NCBI RefSeq assembly: GCF_040741455.2
Contig: NZ_CP160328.2
Span: forward strand, 744,001-808,000
DNA: 64,000 bases
Source: Snodgrassella alvi
Lineage (GTDB): Bacteria > Pseudomonadota > Gammaproteobacteria > Burkholderiales > Neisseriaceae
Direction: 5' to 3'
A program made the translations under genes and the position numbers. The notes under the pieces are model-generated. The model saw only the letters and a list, made by a program, of their open reading frames with translations, was not told where the DNA came from and did not search any database. Each line of letters begins with the position of its first letter. Position 1 is the stretch's first letter. Shown piece after piece: positions 49,538 to 58,960 of this stretch.

Positions 49538-50608
49538 TTAAAAAAGACTGTTTTGCACCGCATTCAGATAGCTGTGCAATGGTTTAGGAATACCATAAAC
49601 AGCCAGATTTTCTGGTGCCACCCACTCACCTGCTATCCTTGCCGATACCGGCGCTTGCTCACCAGCCACAGCTGCGAACGGCAAAATCATCAACTGCCGG
49701 TGCGTCAGACGATGCTTAATTTCTGTGCCTTCAGTCAAATCTTCCGCCTGTACACCGAAATCACAGGCAAGTGCATACAAATCATCCAGACTCTCGCTAC
49801 AGGGTACACACCATAAACCACCCCAGATCCCTTTAGCCGGCCGCTTAGTTAAAAACACCGCTCCAGCACGATTACGCAATACTAGCCAGTAAAGCGCCAC
49901 ATCCTTAACTGCTACTGCCGCTTTCCTACGTGGCAACTCAGCCGTGCGGCCTTGCAGATGTGCCAGACAAATATCATTCATCGGGCAAACAGCACATACC
50001 GGTTTCAATCGTTTACATACCGTAGCACCTAAATCCATCAACCCCTGAGTATAAGCCGGCATATCTGCAGCATTCCGTGGCAGCAGAGCTTCAGCCGTTG
50101 TCCACAGTTTTGCCTCAAAAGCTTTATTGGCCGGATCACCATCCAACGCAAACAAACGGCACAACACCCGCTTTACATTGCCATCTAAAATAGTTTCCCG
50201 TGCATTAAAACAGAACGCAGCAATTGCTGCTGCAGTACTGCGCCCCACTCCACAAAGCCTTTGCAGCTCTTTTCGCTCAGACGGAAACACACCACCAAAC
50301 TCATTTACCACCTGTTGCGCAGCTTTGTGCAAATTGCGGGCACGGCTGTAATAGCCAAGTCCCTGCCATAGACCCAGCACCGCGTCTTCTTCTGCAGCTG
50401 CCAGTGCCTGCACATCTGGAAAAGTAGTCACAAACCGCGGGTAATAATCCAGCACCGTCGCCACCTGAGTCTGTTGCAACATAATTTCCGAGAGCCATAC
50501 CCGATACGGCTCCTGCGTCTGCCACGGTAAACCATGCCGGCCATGTTGCCGCTGCCATTGCACCAACCGCGGAGCAAATTCAGACTTCAAAACTTCCTCA
50601 TTTCGCAT
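49538..50608 (-). CDS. mutY: A/G-specific adenine glycosylase MutY
   Basis: Base excision repair enzyme that removes adenine mispaired with 8-oxoguanine. The 356 residues show the HhH-GPD glycosylase core (SEIMLQQTQVATVLDYYPRF with catalytic Glu near residue 40, and LCGVGRSTAAAIAAFCFN...ILDGNVKRV with catalytic Asp near 141). The [4Fe-4S] cluster site has Cys at about 196, 203, 206 and 212 in C-X6-C-X2-C-X5-C spacing. A C-terminal Nudix-like domain (residues about 230-345) recognises 8-oxoguanine. The ATG at 50608 gives a normal N-terminus. It is upstream of mgtA on the same strand, with the mgtA leader between them. Confidence 0.97.
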   Translation of the reverse strand: MRNEEVLKSEFAPRLVQWQRQHGRHGLPWQTQEPYRVWLSEIMLQQTQVATVLDYYPRFVTTFPDVQALAAAEEDAVLGLWQGLGYYSRARNLHKAAQQVVNEFGGVFPSERKELQRLCGVGRSTAAAIAAFCFNARETILDGNVKRVLCRLFALDGDPANKAFEAKLWTTAEALLPRNAADMPAYTQGLMDLGATVCKRLKPVCAVCPMNDICLAHLQGRTAELPRRKAAVAVKDVALYWLVLRNRAGAVFLTKRPAKGIWGGLWCVPCSESLDDLYALACDFGVQAEDLTEGTEIKHRLTHRQLMILPFAAVAGEQAPVSARIAGEWVAPENLAVYGIPKPLHSYLNAVQNSLF

Positions 50609-50957
50609 ACAACCAAATCTTAAAATTTATCTATTAATTAATGAAATATCAATCTCAGACCTTAGACCACCAATACTGGTAACCATAACCCTAAAACAAG
50701 CAGCCATACCTGAAAAAGTAAATTGATTACCTTCACCACCACAACATCACAAATAAAGAAAAAACAACATAAGAACAGCAAACCAGCCATATACCAACAC
50801 CATTCTTATTTATACATAATATCAAACATGATAAAATGTAATGTAATGTTAATTTAACAGTGCATTTTACAGTTTATTGTAAACAACAAACAAAGCATCG
50901 AACTCAAAAAACAAACACAGCAATACACATCTATATTTTCATCAAGGGGCTTAACGA
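50609..50957. other. Divergent gap between mutY and the rhs gene
   Basis: 349 bp of AT-rich sequence with no gene. Promoters for both genes presumably lie here. The right end carries AAGGGG, eight bases before the rhs start. No Eag chaperone gene (DUF1795) is present where one often precedes such effectors. Confidence 0.6.
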
Positions 50958-53900
50958 ATGGGCAATGCGTATTGGGCCGCCCGCGAAGGGGACATCCTAT
51001 TACACACCTCGATGCTCGCAGACATCGTTGGTGCGGCTGTAGAAATAGCATGCTATGCAGCCATCACCGCCGCAGTAGGTTTTGCCATTTTCGGCACCAT
51101 CACCACCGGCGGACTACTCCTAAGTGTCCTTGTCGGCGTACTCATGGCCATTTCAGGTGGTGATACCATCGTATCCAACCTCTCCAACTGGGTCAGTAGC
51201 CTCTTTCCGCCCTCCGAAGATGGCAAAATCAAAACCGGCTCGCCCAATACCCGCACCAATGGCAAAGCTTCCGCCCGCGCCGCAGGTGCCATAGATCAAA
51301 GCATTGAACTAAGTGACAGCAGCGAAGAACCACAGCAGCCCGAAAACTTCGCCGATATAGCAGGTATACTTATCGCAGCCGGAGAAATCGCCCAGGAATT
51401 TATTCGGCCAACAGTCGCCTCACCCGATCCCAGAGCAGAACCCAGAGATGACGACAAAATACTTTGCCGCAAACATCCGCATCCGTTCGGCACAGATGAA
51501 TATCTGGCCGAAGGTTCCAGTAAGGTCTACATCAACAGCCAGCCGGCCGTACGCAGCAACGACCGCAGCACCTGCGAAGCCAAAGTCACCGACGACCATA
51601 CCGGCGGCGTCAAAGTATCCAGCAACGTACGCATCGGTGGTGAGCCCATCGTCGTGCGTGAAATCAGAAGCGGCAAACACCCCGTTGCCCAGCTTATTGG
51701 TGTGGTTTCAGCCTTAAGACGTCCCCGCAAAATCTGTTCCAAAATCAAATGTCTTGTCCTGGCCATCGCCAGTAATGCAGGCACCAGCTTAGCCTCTGCC
51801 AAAATAGCACAAGCATTTACCCGCGGCCACCCCGTCCACCTCCCCACCGGTGCCAAACTCCTCTTCGACACCGAAGAGCTCGACTTCACCCTCCCCGCCC
51901 ATCTGCCCCTCCAATGGCAACGCTTCTACAGCAGCGTCGACACCCGTACCCACAACATGTTCGGCGCCGGATGGAGCGTCAGCTTCGAAGTCGAAATCGA
52001 AATCTCCCCCCAGCCCGATGGCTCCTGTGCCGCCGTCTATATCAACGAACAAGGCCGCCGCCTCGAAATCGACCCCTTACAACCCGGCGAAGGCATGCGC
52101 GGCATCAACGAAAACCTCACCATCCGCCGTGGCCAGCACAACCGCTGGGTCATCGAAGACGACGACGGCCTTTACCGCCTCTTCGAGCCCGACCCCAACC
52201 AACCCCACCGCCTCTACCTCACCGCACTTCAAGATCGCAACGACAACCGCCTCCTTCTTTACCGCGACAGCCACAGCCGCATCATCGAAATCACCGACAA
52301 CGACCGCAGCACCCGCCTCTCCCTGCACTATCAGCATCCCCAGCACCCACAACGCGTCACCACCATCAAACAGCAACTGGCCAATGGCCACAGCCGGGTA
52401 CTGGCACAATACCAGTACACCGCACAGGGCGACCTCCAACACGTCATCGATGCCGAACAGCGGCACACCCGCACCTTTGCCTACGACACCGGCCGACGCC
52501 TCATCTACCACCGCCTGCCCACCGGCCTGCACTGCCACTACCAGTGGGATTACTTTGCCGATGCCGCCGAAACCGCCTGGCGCGTCACCCATCACTGGAC
52601 CGAAGCAGATGGCCAGCGACAAGAAGACTATCACTTTCACTACGATATTGAGCAACGCCTCACCACCGTCAAAGACAGCCTGGGACGCATCAGCCAGCAT
52701 TACTGGAACGAAGTCTACCAAATCACCCGCTACATCGACCCCCTTGGTCACACCACCGCATTTGAATGGAACGACAACCAACAACTCATCAGCGTCACCG
52801 ACGCCCAAGGTGGACAATGGCGCTACAGCTATGACGAACAAGGACGCGAAACCGCCGAAACCGACCCACTGGGACGCACCACCCAGACCCAGTGGTTACC
52901 CCACTGGGCCTTACCCACCATCAGCGTCGACCCCGACGGCAGCACCTGGCGCTACTACTATGATGAACGCGGCAACCTGCTGACCGTCATCGACCCCTTA
53001 AAACAACGCACCCGCTACCAATACGACCAGCACGGCCAAATAACCAGAATCACCGATGCCAGAGGTGGGCACAAATACCTGCGCTGGAACCCGAACGGCC
53101 AGCTTATCCAACATACCGACTGCTCCGGCTCCCTGACCCAGCTTGGCTACGACCGCCATGGCAACCTGACCGACATCACCAACGCCATCGGCAACAGCAG
53201 CCGCTACCAGTACAACGCCGCCGGCGACCTTATCAGCGCCACCTTGCCCGATGGCCGCCAAGAACACTTCAGCGTCAATGCAGCAGGACAATTACTGACC
53301 TATACCGACCCCGCCGGCCACACCACCCATTACCATCGGGACCCGCGCGGACTGGTGCACCGACGCACCGATAGCGCCGGACGCAGCATCCGCTTTCACT
53401 ATGATACCTATAGCCGGCTGACTACATTAACCAACGAAAACGGCGAGCATTACCAATTCACCTACGACGCCGGCGACCGCCTAACCGAACAGACCGATCT
53501 GGGCGGACGTAAACAAAAGCTGACTTACGATCAGCTGGATAACGTCAGTGCCGTTCACTTTGCTGCCGGCAGCCCCGCCGAAATCACCCACCGCTTCACA
53601 CGCGATGCCATCGGCCGACTGATTGGCAAACACACCCCCGATGGCAACACCGCCTACCAGTACGACCCCGCCGACAACCTCATCAAAGTCGGCTACAAAA
53701 AAGCCGGCTTACCGACCGAGGCCGAAGCAGACATCATCACCTTTCGCTACGACATCATCGGCAACCTGCTGAGCGAAACCACCGCACAAGGCACCCTCAG
53801 CCATCAGTACGACCAACTGGGCAACCGCATCGCCACCACCTTGCCCGATGGCCGTACCCTCAACAACCTCTATTACGGTTCCGGCCATCTGCACCAAATC

Positions 53901-55334
53901 AACCTCGACGGCACCACCATCACCGACATCGAACGCGACCGCCTACATCGCGAAGTCCTGCGTAGCCAGGGACAACTGAACACCGAATTCAGATACGACC
54001 GCAACAGCCGCCTGCAACACAAACAGACCCGGCGTGGCCACAACACCATCCTGCCCGACATCCTTACCGACCGCCGCTACCAGTACGACAACCTCGACCG
54101 GCTGGTGAGTAAAAAACATACCCGGCAAGGACAGACCGATTACCACTATGACCGCACCGGCCGTATCGAAAGCTGCCGCAACCAAGCCTACTGGGAAACC
54201 CTGCAATACGATGCCGCCGCCAACCTGCTGGATAAAAGACGCAACGAAGACAACAGTACCGACAACCAAAACCTGGTTCGCTTTAACCAGCTACTCCACT
54301 TCCGCGGCCTGCAATACACCTATGATGCACACGGCCGTACCCACAGCAAACAGACCGCCAGCGGTACCCAGTACTACAGCTATGATGCCGAACACCGCCT
54401 GACCGAAGTGCGTATCGAAAAACAAAACCGTACCGAACGCTACGGCTATGTCTACGATGCCTTAGGCCGACGTATCGAAAAACACCAGATAGACCGGGCG
54501 GGCAAAGCCTGCAACCGTACCCGTTTCCTGTGGGACGGGCTGAGAATGATTCAGGAAACCCGTACTGACAGAAGCAAAAGCGTCTATATCTACACTGATG
54601 AAAGCGGCTATGAACCCTTAGCCAGAGTAGAGACCACCACCGGTACGGAACAGAAAGTGCTGTACTACCACACCGATGTCAACGGTGCCCCGGAAGAACT
54701 CACTGATGAAGACGGTCACATTGTATGGGCATGCAGCTATCAGCTGTGGGGCAAACCGATACAGGAAATCGAACACAGCCAGATACAACAGAACCTGAGG
54801 TATCAGGGACAGTATTTAGACAGAGAAACGGGCTTACATTACAATACTTTCAGGTACTATGACCCGGATATAGGCAGATTCACGCAGCCGGACCCGATTG
54901 GGTTGCTGGGTGGATTTAATCTGTATCAGTATGCGCCTAACTCACTGATGTGGATTGATCCGTGGGGATTAGAATGTAATTTTCTCAATCGACGACAAGC
55001 TTTAAATAAAGCTAAAGATCTTGCTAAAATTCCTCATTCTCAACAGCCAGAGAGACAGTGGATAGTTGGAAATATCCCCGTGAAAAAAGGGCAAAAAAAT
55101 TATAAATATTCGGAGGATTTTGGTTCACATGGTCGATATTATGAATATAGAAATGCTCAAGGACATAAACGTGTTATTGTTGATCATACAAATGACCCAA
55201 GAGCGAAAGGAATACATACACATGCAGGAAAGCCAAAAACTGGTGCAGACTCAAGAAACTATGATTTTAAAGAAGAAAGATATTTAAAAATTATCAACCC
55301 ATCAACAAATGACCATCATATTTATTATGAATAA
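50958..55334 (+). CDS. PAAR-Rhs polymorphic toxin (type VI secretion effector) with HNH-like C-terminal tip
   Basis: A 1458-residue effector. The first residues (YWAAREGDILLH) match the prePAAR motif AARxxD. Two hydrophobic segments follow, near 20-75. A PAAR-like domain lies near 160-235 (KHPHPFGTDEYLAEGSSKVYINSQPAVRSNDRSTC). Residues about 290-1330 are YD/RHS repeats forming the cocoon, with RYYDPDIGRFTQPDPIGL at the end and the conserved DPWGL cleavage site at about 1334-1338. The last 120 residues are a toxin tip. AAGGGG precedes the ATG. The core is visibly GC-richer than the genome, while the tip is AT-rich, indicating separate origins. The type VI machinery is not in this window. Confidence 0.93.
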   Translation: MGNAYWAAREGDILLHTSMLADIVGAAVEIACYAAITAAVGFAIFGTITTGGLLLSVLVGVLMAISGGDTIVSNLSNWVSSLFPPSEDGKIKTGSPNTRTNGKASARAAGAIDQSIELSDSSEEPQQPENFADIAGILIAAGEIAQEFIRPTVASPDPRAEPRDDDKILCRKHPHPFGTDEYLAEGSSKVYINSQPAVRSNDRSTCEAKVTDDHTGGVKVSSNVRIGGEPIVVREIRSGKHPVAQLIGVVSALRRPRKICSKIKCLVLAIASNAGTSLASAKIAQAFTRGHPVHLPTGAKLLFDTEELDFTLPAHLPLQWQRFYSSVDTRTHNMFGAGWSVSFEVEIEISPQPDGSCAAVYINEQGRRLEIDPLQPGEGMRGINENLTIRRGQHNRWVIEDDDGLYRLFEPDPNQPHRLYLTALQDRNDNRLLLYRDSHSRIIEITDNDRSTRLSLHYQHPQHPQRVTTIKQQLANGHSRVLAQYQYTAQGDLQHVIDAEQRHTRTFAYDTGRRLIYHRLPTGLHCHYQWDYFADAAETAWRVTHHWTEADGQRQEDYHFHYDIEQRLTTVKDSLGRISQHYWNEVYQITRYIDPLGHTTAFEWNDNQQLISVTDAQGGQWRYSYDEQGRETAETDPLGRTTQTQWLPHWALPTISVDPDGSTWRYYYDERGNLLTVIDPLKQRTRYQYDQHGQITRITDARGGHKYLRWNPNGQLIQHTDCSGSLTQLGYDRHGNLTDITNAIGNSSRYQYNAAGDLISATLPDGRQEHFSVNAAGQLLTYTDPAGHTTHYHRDPRGLVHRRTDSAGRSIRFHYDTYSRLTTLTNENGEHYQFTYDAGDRLTEQTDLGGRKQKLTYDQLDNVSAVHFAAGSPAEITHRFTRDAIGRLIGKHTPDGNTAYQYDPADNLIKVGYKKAGLPTEAEADIITFRYDIIGNLLSETTAQGTLSHQYDQLGNRIATTLPDGRTLNNLYYGSGHLHQINLDGTTITDIERDRLHREVLRSQGQLNTEFRYDRNSRLQHKQTRRGHNTILPDILTDRRYQYDNLDRLVSKKHTRQGQTDYHYDRTGRIESCRNQAYWETLQYDAAANLLDKRRNEDNSTDNQNLVRFNQLLHFRGLQYTYDAHGRTHSKQTASGTQYYSYDAEHRLTEVRIEKQNRTERYGYVYDALGRRIEKHQIDRAGKACNRTRFLWDGLRMIQETRTDRSKSVYIYTDESGYEPLARVETTTGTEQKVLYYHTDVNGAPEELTDEDGHIVWACSYQLWGKPIQEIEHSQIQQNLRYQGQYLDRETGLHYNTFRYYDPDIGRFTQPDPIGLLGGFNLYQYAPNSLMWIDPWGLECNFLNRRQALNKAKDLAKIPHSQQPERQWIVGNIPVKKGQKNYKYSEDFGSHGRYYEYRNAQGHKRVIVDHTNDPRAKGIHTHAGKPKTGADSRNYDFKEERYLKIINPSTNDHHIYYE
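54972..55331 (+). other. Toxin tip of the Rhs effector (HNH/endonuclease VII-like, tentative)
   Basis: Residues 1339-1458 follow the DPWGL boundary. They begin NRRQALNKAKDLAKIPHSQQP, the usual start of a set of Rhs tips often described as HNH/endonuclease VII-fold toxins. The later segment RYYEYRNAQGHKRVIVDH and IHTHAGKPK provides Glu, His, and a His-x-His, fitting an EHHH-type metal site. This is pattern recall without a profile search, so nuclease activity is a hypothesis. Confidence 0.55.
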
Positions 55335-55764
55335 TATTCTTGAAAAAAAATTACTTTATTTGAAAATAAAAAAATATGCCGAAAACCTAGAAGGAATTCA
55401 ATCATTTAAAATATCATTTATTGGGGATAAAGATTTTGTTTGGTTTAAAAAACAAATGAAAATTTTTTTCAAAATTGAACAAAATAATGCTGATATAATA
55501 CTGGAACATGACATATGTAAAAAGAAAGTAATTCAAGTAATTCATAATATTTTAAAAACCAACACTGGTATAAATTGTATTCAATTATTTGAAGAAAAAA
55601 TTGCTGTTTATTTAAATATCAAAAATCTTGATTTCTTCTTAGATAGTGTATTTAAATATAATCAGTGTTATGATTTATCCTTATTATTTTTAGAACCTGA
55701 AAGAATAATAATTATTAATGATGATGAGTATAAAATATATATACATTATTCTATAAATAACTAA
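55309..55764 (+). CDS. Probable immunity protein for the Rhs tip
   Basis: A protein of 145-151 residues directly after the rhs gene. Its frame overlaps the end of rhs: either ATG (55309 or 55327) lies before the rhs stop at 55334, so translation is probably coupled. It is AT-rich and rich in Lys, Ile and Asn, and has no membrane segment or signal peptide, so it is a cytosolic protein. The position directly after the toxin tip is the hallmark of cognate immunity genes in Rhs systems. I do not recognise the family, so the role rests on position. Confidence 0.65.
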   Translation: MTIIFIMNNILEKKLLYLKIKKYAENLEGIQSFKISFIGDKDFVWFKKQMKIFFKIEQNNADIILEHDICKKKVIQVIHNILKTNTGINCIQLFEEKIAVYLNIKNLDFFLDSVFKYNQCYDLSLLFLEPERIIIINDDEYKIYIHYSINN

Positions 55765-55808
55765 CATACTTTTAGATAAAACTTAATAAAATAGAAACAG
55801 AAAACTCA

Positions 55809-56321
55809 GTCTACGGCGCCTTAGGCCGACGTATCGAAAAGCACCAGATAGACCGAGCGGACAAAGCCTGCAACCGTACCCGTTTCCTGTGGGACGGGCT
55901 GAGAATGATTCAGGAAACCCGTACCGACAGAAGCAAAAGCGTCTATATCTACACGGATGAGAGCGGCTATGAACCCTTAGCCAGAGTAGAGACCACTACC
56001 GGTACGGAACAGAAAGTGCTGTACTACCACACCGATGTCAACGGCGCCCCGGAAGAACTCACTGATGAAGACGGTCATATTGTATGGGCATGCAGCTATC
56101 AGCTGTGGGGCAAACCGATACAGGAAATCGAACACAGCCAGATACAACAGAACCTGAGGTATCAGGGGCAGTATTTAGACAGAGAAACGGGCTTACATTA
56201 CAATACTTTCAGGTACTATGACCCGGATATAGGCAGATTCACGCAGCCGGACCCGATTGGGCTCTTGGGTGGATTTAATTTGTATCAGTATAAAACCAAA
56301 AAGAGCTTCTTTTATTTCTGA
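55809..56321 (+). pseudogene. Orphan rhs 3' fragment (displaced tip cassette)
   Basis: Bases 55809-56291 repeat bases 54450-54932 of the rhs gene with about 16 differences in 483 bp, nearly all synonymous, so it encodes the same last part of the Rhs core (from VYDALGRRIEK to GFNLYQY). It then diverges after LYQY, where the intact gene continues APNSLMWIDPWGL. Here a short tail KTKKSFFYF stops at 56321, so no toxin is left. There is no upstream start; the first ATG is at 55905 in the same frame. Such orphan tips are leftovers of tip replacement and may recombine back into the main gene. Confidence 0.88.
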
Positions 56322-56465
56322 AACGTCTATGAATGATGTTTTGAAAAATCTTAATAATCAAAAAATAAATCATAGAAATTTATAATATTGAATTGAAAAG
56401 TATATGCTAAGATTTACAAACTTTATATAAAACAATTTTTACCAAATCCAAAAAGGGAATTAATA

Positions 56466-56918
56466 GTGATTGAAATAAATACTTTTATAAAAATAGGTCA
56501 TGATCAATATATGAATTTTTCAGCATATCATTATGATATTAAAGATGTAAACAATATCGAGGGCAGCATACATCTTAATATAAATCGTGTTATTTTATTG
56601 AAATATAATATGTGCGATTATATTGATAAACTATGGGCTAATTTAGTTCAAGGATTGGAGCAGATAAAAAACAATAACGAATTTAAAACACATTTCGAGA
56701 GCCAACCAATTGAAATTAAACTAAAACCAATAGGAAATGATGTACTGGTTAGTGTTAATAGTAATTTGAAAGTTGAAGCTTTAATAAATAAAAAATATTT
56801 TATAAAAGCCATGTCTGAACATGCATTATATTTTTTTAATAAACTTTCTGGTTTCAATAAAATTCAAGAAAATCGGTATCAATCGGAAATTGAACAATTA
56901 GAACGAATTTGCCTGTAA
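56466..56918 (+). CDS. Orphan immunity-like protein after the rhs fragment
   Basis: 150 residues from GTG at 56466, with AGGGA upstream. AT-rich and rich in Asn, Ile and Lys like the first immunity candidate, with no signal peptide or membrane segment. It follows the orphan rhs fragment by 144 bp. I do not recognise the family and see no sequence similarity to the first immunity protein. Its place suggests it protected against a toxin tip that has been lost, or against related tips in other strains. An alternative is an unrelated small gene. Confidence 0.55.
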   Translation: MIEINTFIKIGHDQYMNFSAYHYDIKDVNNIEGSIHLNINRVILLKYNMCDYIDKLWANLVQGLEQIKNNNEFKTHFESQPIEIKLKPIGNDVLVSVNSNLKVEALINKKYFIKAMSEHALYFFNKLSGFNKIQENRYQSEIEQLERICL

Positions 56919-57297
56919 ATCAATTAATCGAAATAATTTATATAAAGATTAGAAAAATTAAACTTAATGTTGATATTAACACTTCACAAAAATAGTTATG
57001 AAATTCAAATTCATAACTATTCTATTAACTGAAAATTCGACAATAAATTAATCTAACGAATCTCAGTTTCTTTTTATATTTTATTATTTTTAATGAAAGA
57101 TTTTCATCGAAATTCATTTACCAGCTCCCAAGCTAGCAACAATATTATTCTTCGTATTTAAATAGTCATCAAATTTTCGGTTGTCACTGATACAAATTTT
57201 TCATTAACATCATTTCATCAGATTTAATAATCAACACATTATCGATTGCTCAGCAAAGCCACAAAAACTAAGTCAGAAAAATCCAGGTAGCTAAAAC
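56919..57297. other. AT-rich gap between the rhs locus and ada
   Basis: No gene visible. A perfect 12-bp inverted repeat (56991-57002 with 57010-57021) with a 7-base loop lies just after the immunity-like gene; on the minus strand a T-run follows, on the plus strand only a weak one. No Ada box (AAAGCGCA) was found upstream of ada. Confidence 0.55.
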
Positions 57298-58356
57298 ATG
57301 CCCATAACAGATAAAAACATTATTCAGAAATACTATCAGGCTTTACTTGCAAAAGATCCAGCATATGTTGGTATTTTCTTTGTAGGGGTGAAAACAACTT
57401 CAATATTTTGTATTTCTACTTGCAGAGCGAGAAAACCAAAATTTGAAAATACCGTATTTTATCAAAGCGTAAAAGAAGCCCTGAATGCGGGTTATAGGCC
57501 ATGTAAAATCTGCCGGCCTACCGAAAATGCAGATGAAGCGCCTGAGCAAATAATCAAAGCAATCAAAATGATTAGCCAAAATCCCAAGGTAAAGATATCC
57601 GACTCGGTACTAAGAGAGCATCATATCAGTCCGGAAATCGTTCGGCGTTGGTTCAAAAAAAATTACGGCATTATTTATCAGACCTATCAACGTATGTACC
57701 GAATCAATCTAGCTTATCAAGAATTGAAAAGCGGCAAAAAAATAACGGATACAGCATTCGACCATGGTTATGAATCACTTAGTGGTTTTGGCTATACATA
57801 TAAAAAATTTGTCAAAAATGCCCCCTCCAACCATGCTGAAAACAATATTATCCTGATTAACCGTTTATCCACACCCATAGGCCCAATGTTTATATGCGCC
57901 ACGCAGCAAGGTATTTGTCTGCTGGAATTTGTAGACCGGCGAATGTTAGAGACGGAGTTTCAGCAATTACAAAAATTACTAAATGGAACAATCATATTTG
58001 GCGTAAATAATCATATCCAACAAGCCAGAGCAGAAATTGAGCAATACTTTCAAGGAAAAAGAAAAAATTTTACCGTCGCCCTGCATACCCCGGGGACACC
58101 ATTTCAGCAATCCGTTTGGGCATGTTTACAAACCATCCCCTTTGGCGAACTATATACTTACAAACAGCAAGCCGAAAAACTAAACCATCCTAATGCAGTC
58201 AGAGCAGTAGCCAATGCAAATGGCTTGAATCGGATTGCCATCATCATTCCTTGCCACAGAGTAATCGGTTCTAACGGCCAGTTAACCGGATATAGCGGTG
58301 GATTAGAACGCAAACAATGGCTGATTAATCACGAAAAAAGCCATCAGCATTTATAA
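57298..58356 (+). CDS. ada: Ada, bifunctional DNA methyl repair protein and transcription activator
   Basis: Repairs methylphosphotriesters and O6-methylguanine, and when self-methylated activates the adaptive response. The N-terminal zinc domain has Cys at 38, 42, 69 and 72, the same positions as E. coli Ada, so the methyl-accepting Cys38 is present. An AraC-type HTH region lies near 85-180. The methyltransferase domain follows, with the active Cys319 in PCHRVIG. Length 352 is normal (E. coli 354). No alkB or aidB lies next to it and no clear Ada box is visible upstream, so self-regulation is uncertain. It borders the rhs locus. Confidence 0.95.
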   Translation: MPITDKNIIQKYYQALLAKDPAYVGIFFVGVKTTSIFCISTCRARKPKFENTVFYQSVKEALNAGYRPCKICRPTENADEAPEQIIKAIKMISQNPKVKISDSVLREHHISPEIVRRWFKKNYGIIYQTYQRMYRINLAYQELKSGKKITDTAFDHGYESLSGFGYTYKKFVKNAPSNHAENNIILINRLSTPIGPMFICATQQGICLLEFVDRRMLETEFQQLQKLLNGTIIFGVNNHIQQARAEIEQYFQGKRKNFTVALHTPGTPFQQSVWACLQTIPFGELYTYKQQAEKLNHPNAVRAVANANGLNRIAIIIPCHRVIGSNGQLTGYSGGLERKQWLINHEKSHQHL

Positions 58357-58879
58357 CAACTAAAAACCTTATTTTATAAAACACTCTTTAATCGGACTAA
58401 TCCTTTTAAGTTCTGCTAAAGACTAATTGAAGATTGTTACCAAAATTATAAGTATTATCAAAATTTTATTATCAAATATGTATCTAATCCGGTTATAGAA
58501 AATACTGAATCAAAACAAGTACTACAATATTTCAAATTAAGTATGCAAAGTTTATTGCTTAGGAAAATGGATAGAAGGCATGCTTATAAATGTATCAACC
58601 ATTAATGTATTGATTCATTCAATCAATCAGAAAACGAAATGTTAATTTATTTTTCGAATAATTTTATATTTAAATATCATATTATTTGGATTTCGTAACA
58701 GATTTTAATTACTTTATGTACACTATCCAATACTTGAAAAAATTCACACAGCTCAATCAGCCTAAAATCAGCACGATCGTGATTTGTATTACAGCTAACC
58801 AATTGGCTTTATCCACTATACAGTTTCACACTTAATCACTCAAATTTGCGCATCAACCTGTTTAAACCATAGTCAATAC
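58357..58879. other. AT-rich gap between ada and the methyltransferase gene
   Basis: About 520 bp (to the chosen start, about 600 bp) of AT-rich sequence. No gene, repeat or clear terminator seen. Confidence 0.55.
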
Positions 58880-58960
58880 ATGACTTCAATATTACAATCA
58901 CACCATTCAGACATGCTTGATCATAACAAGCATAATCATTTTTTCTTTATAAAGTATTGC

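Noticed and set aside
51850-52983. 377-codon open frame in +2 relative to the rhs frame, and several other long frames over 51.4-54.4 kb on both strands
   Set aside because: They are shadows of the GC-rich rhs gene; composition is low-complexity (runs of Pro, Ser, Thr, Ala or Arg, His) and there is no family motif.
56991-57021. Hairpin after the immunity-like gene considered as a plus-strand terminator
   Set aside because: Only two T follow on the plus strand; the T-run is on the minus strand, where no gene is present.
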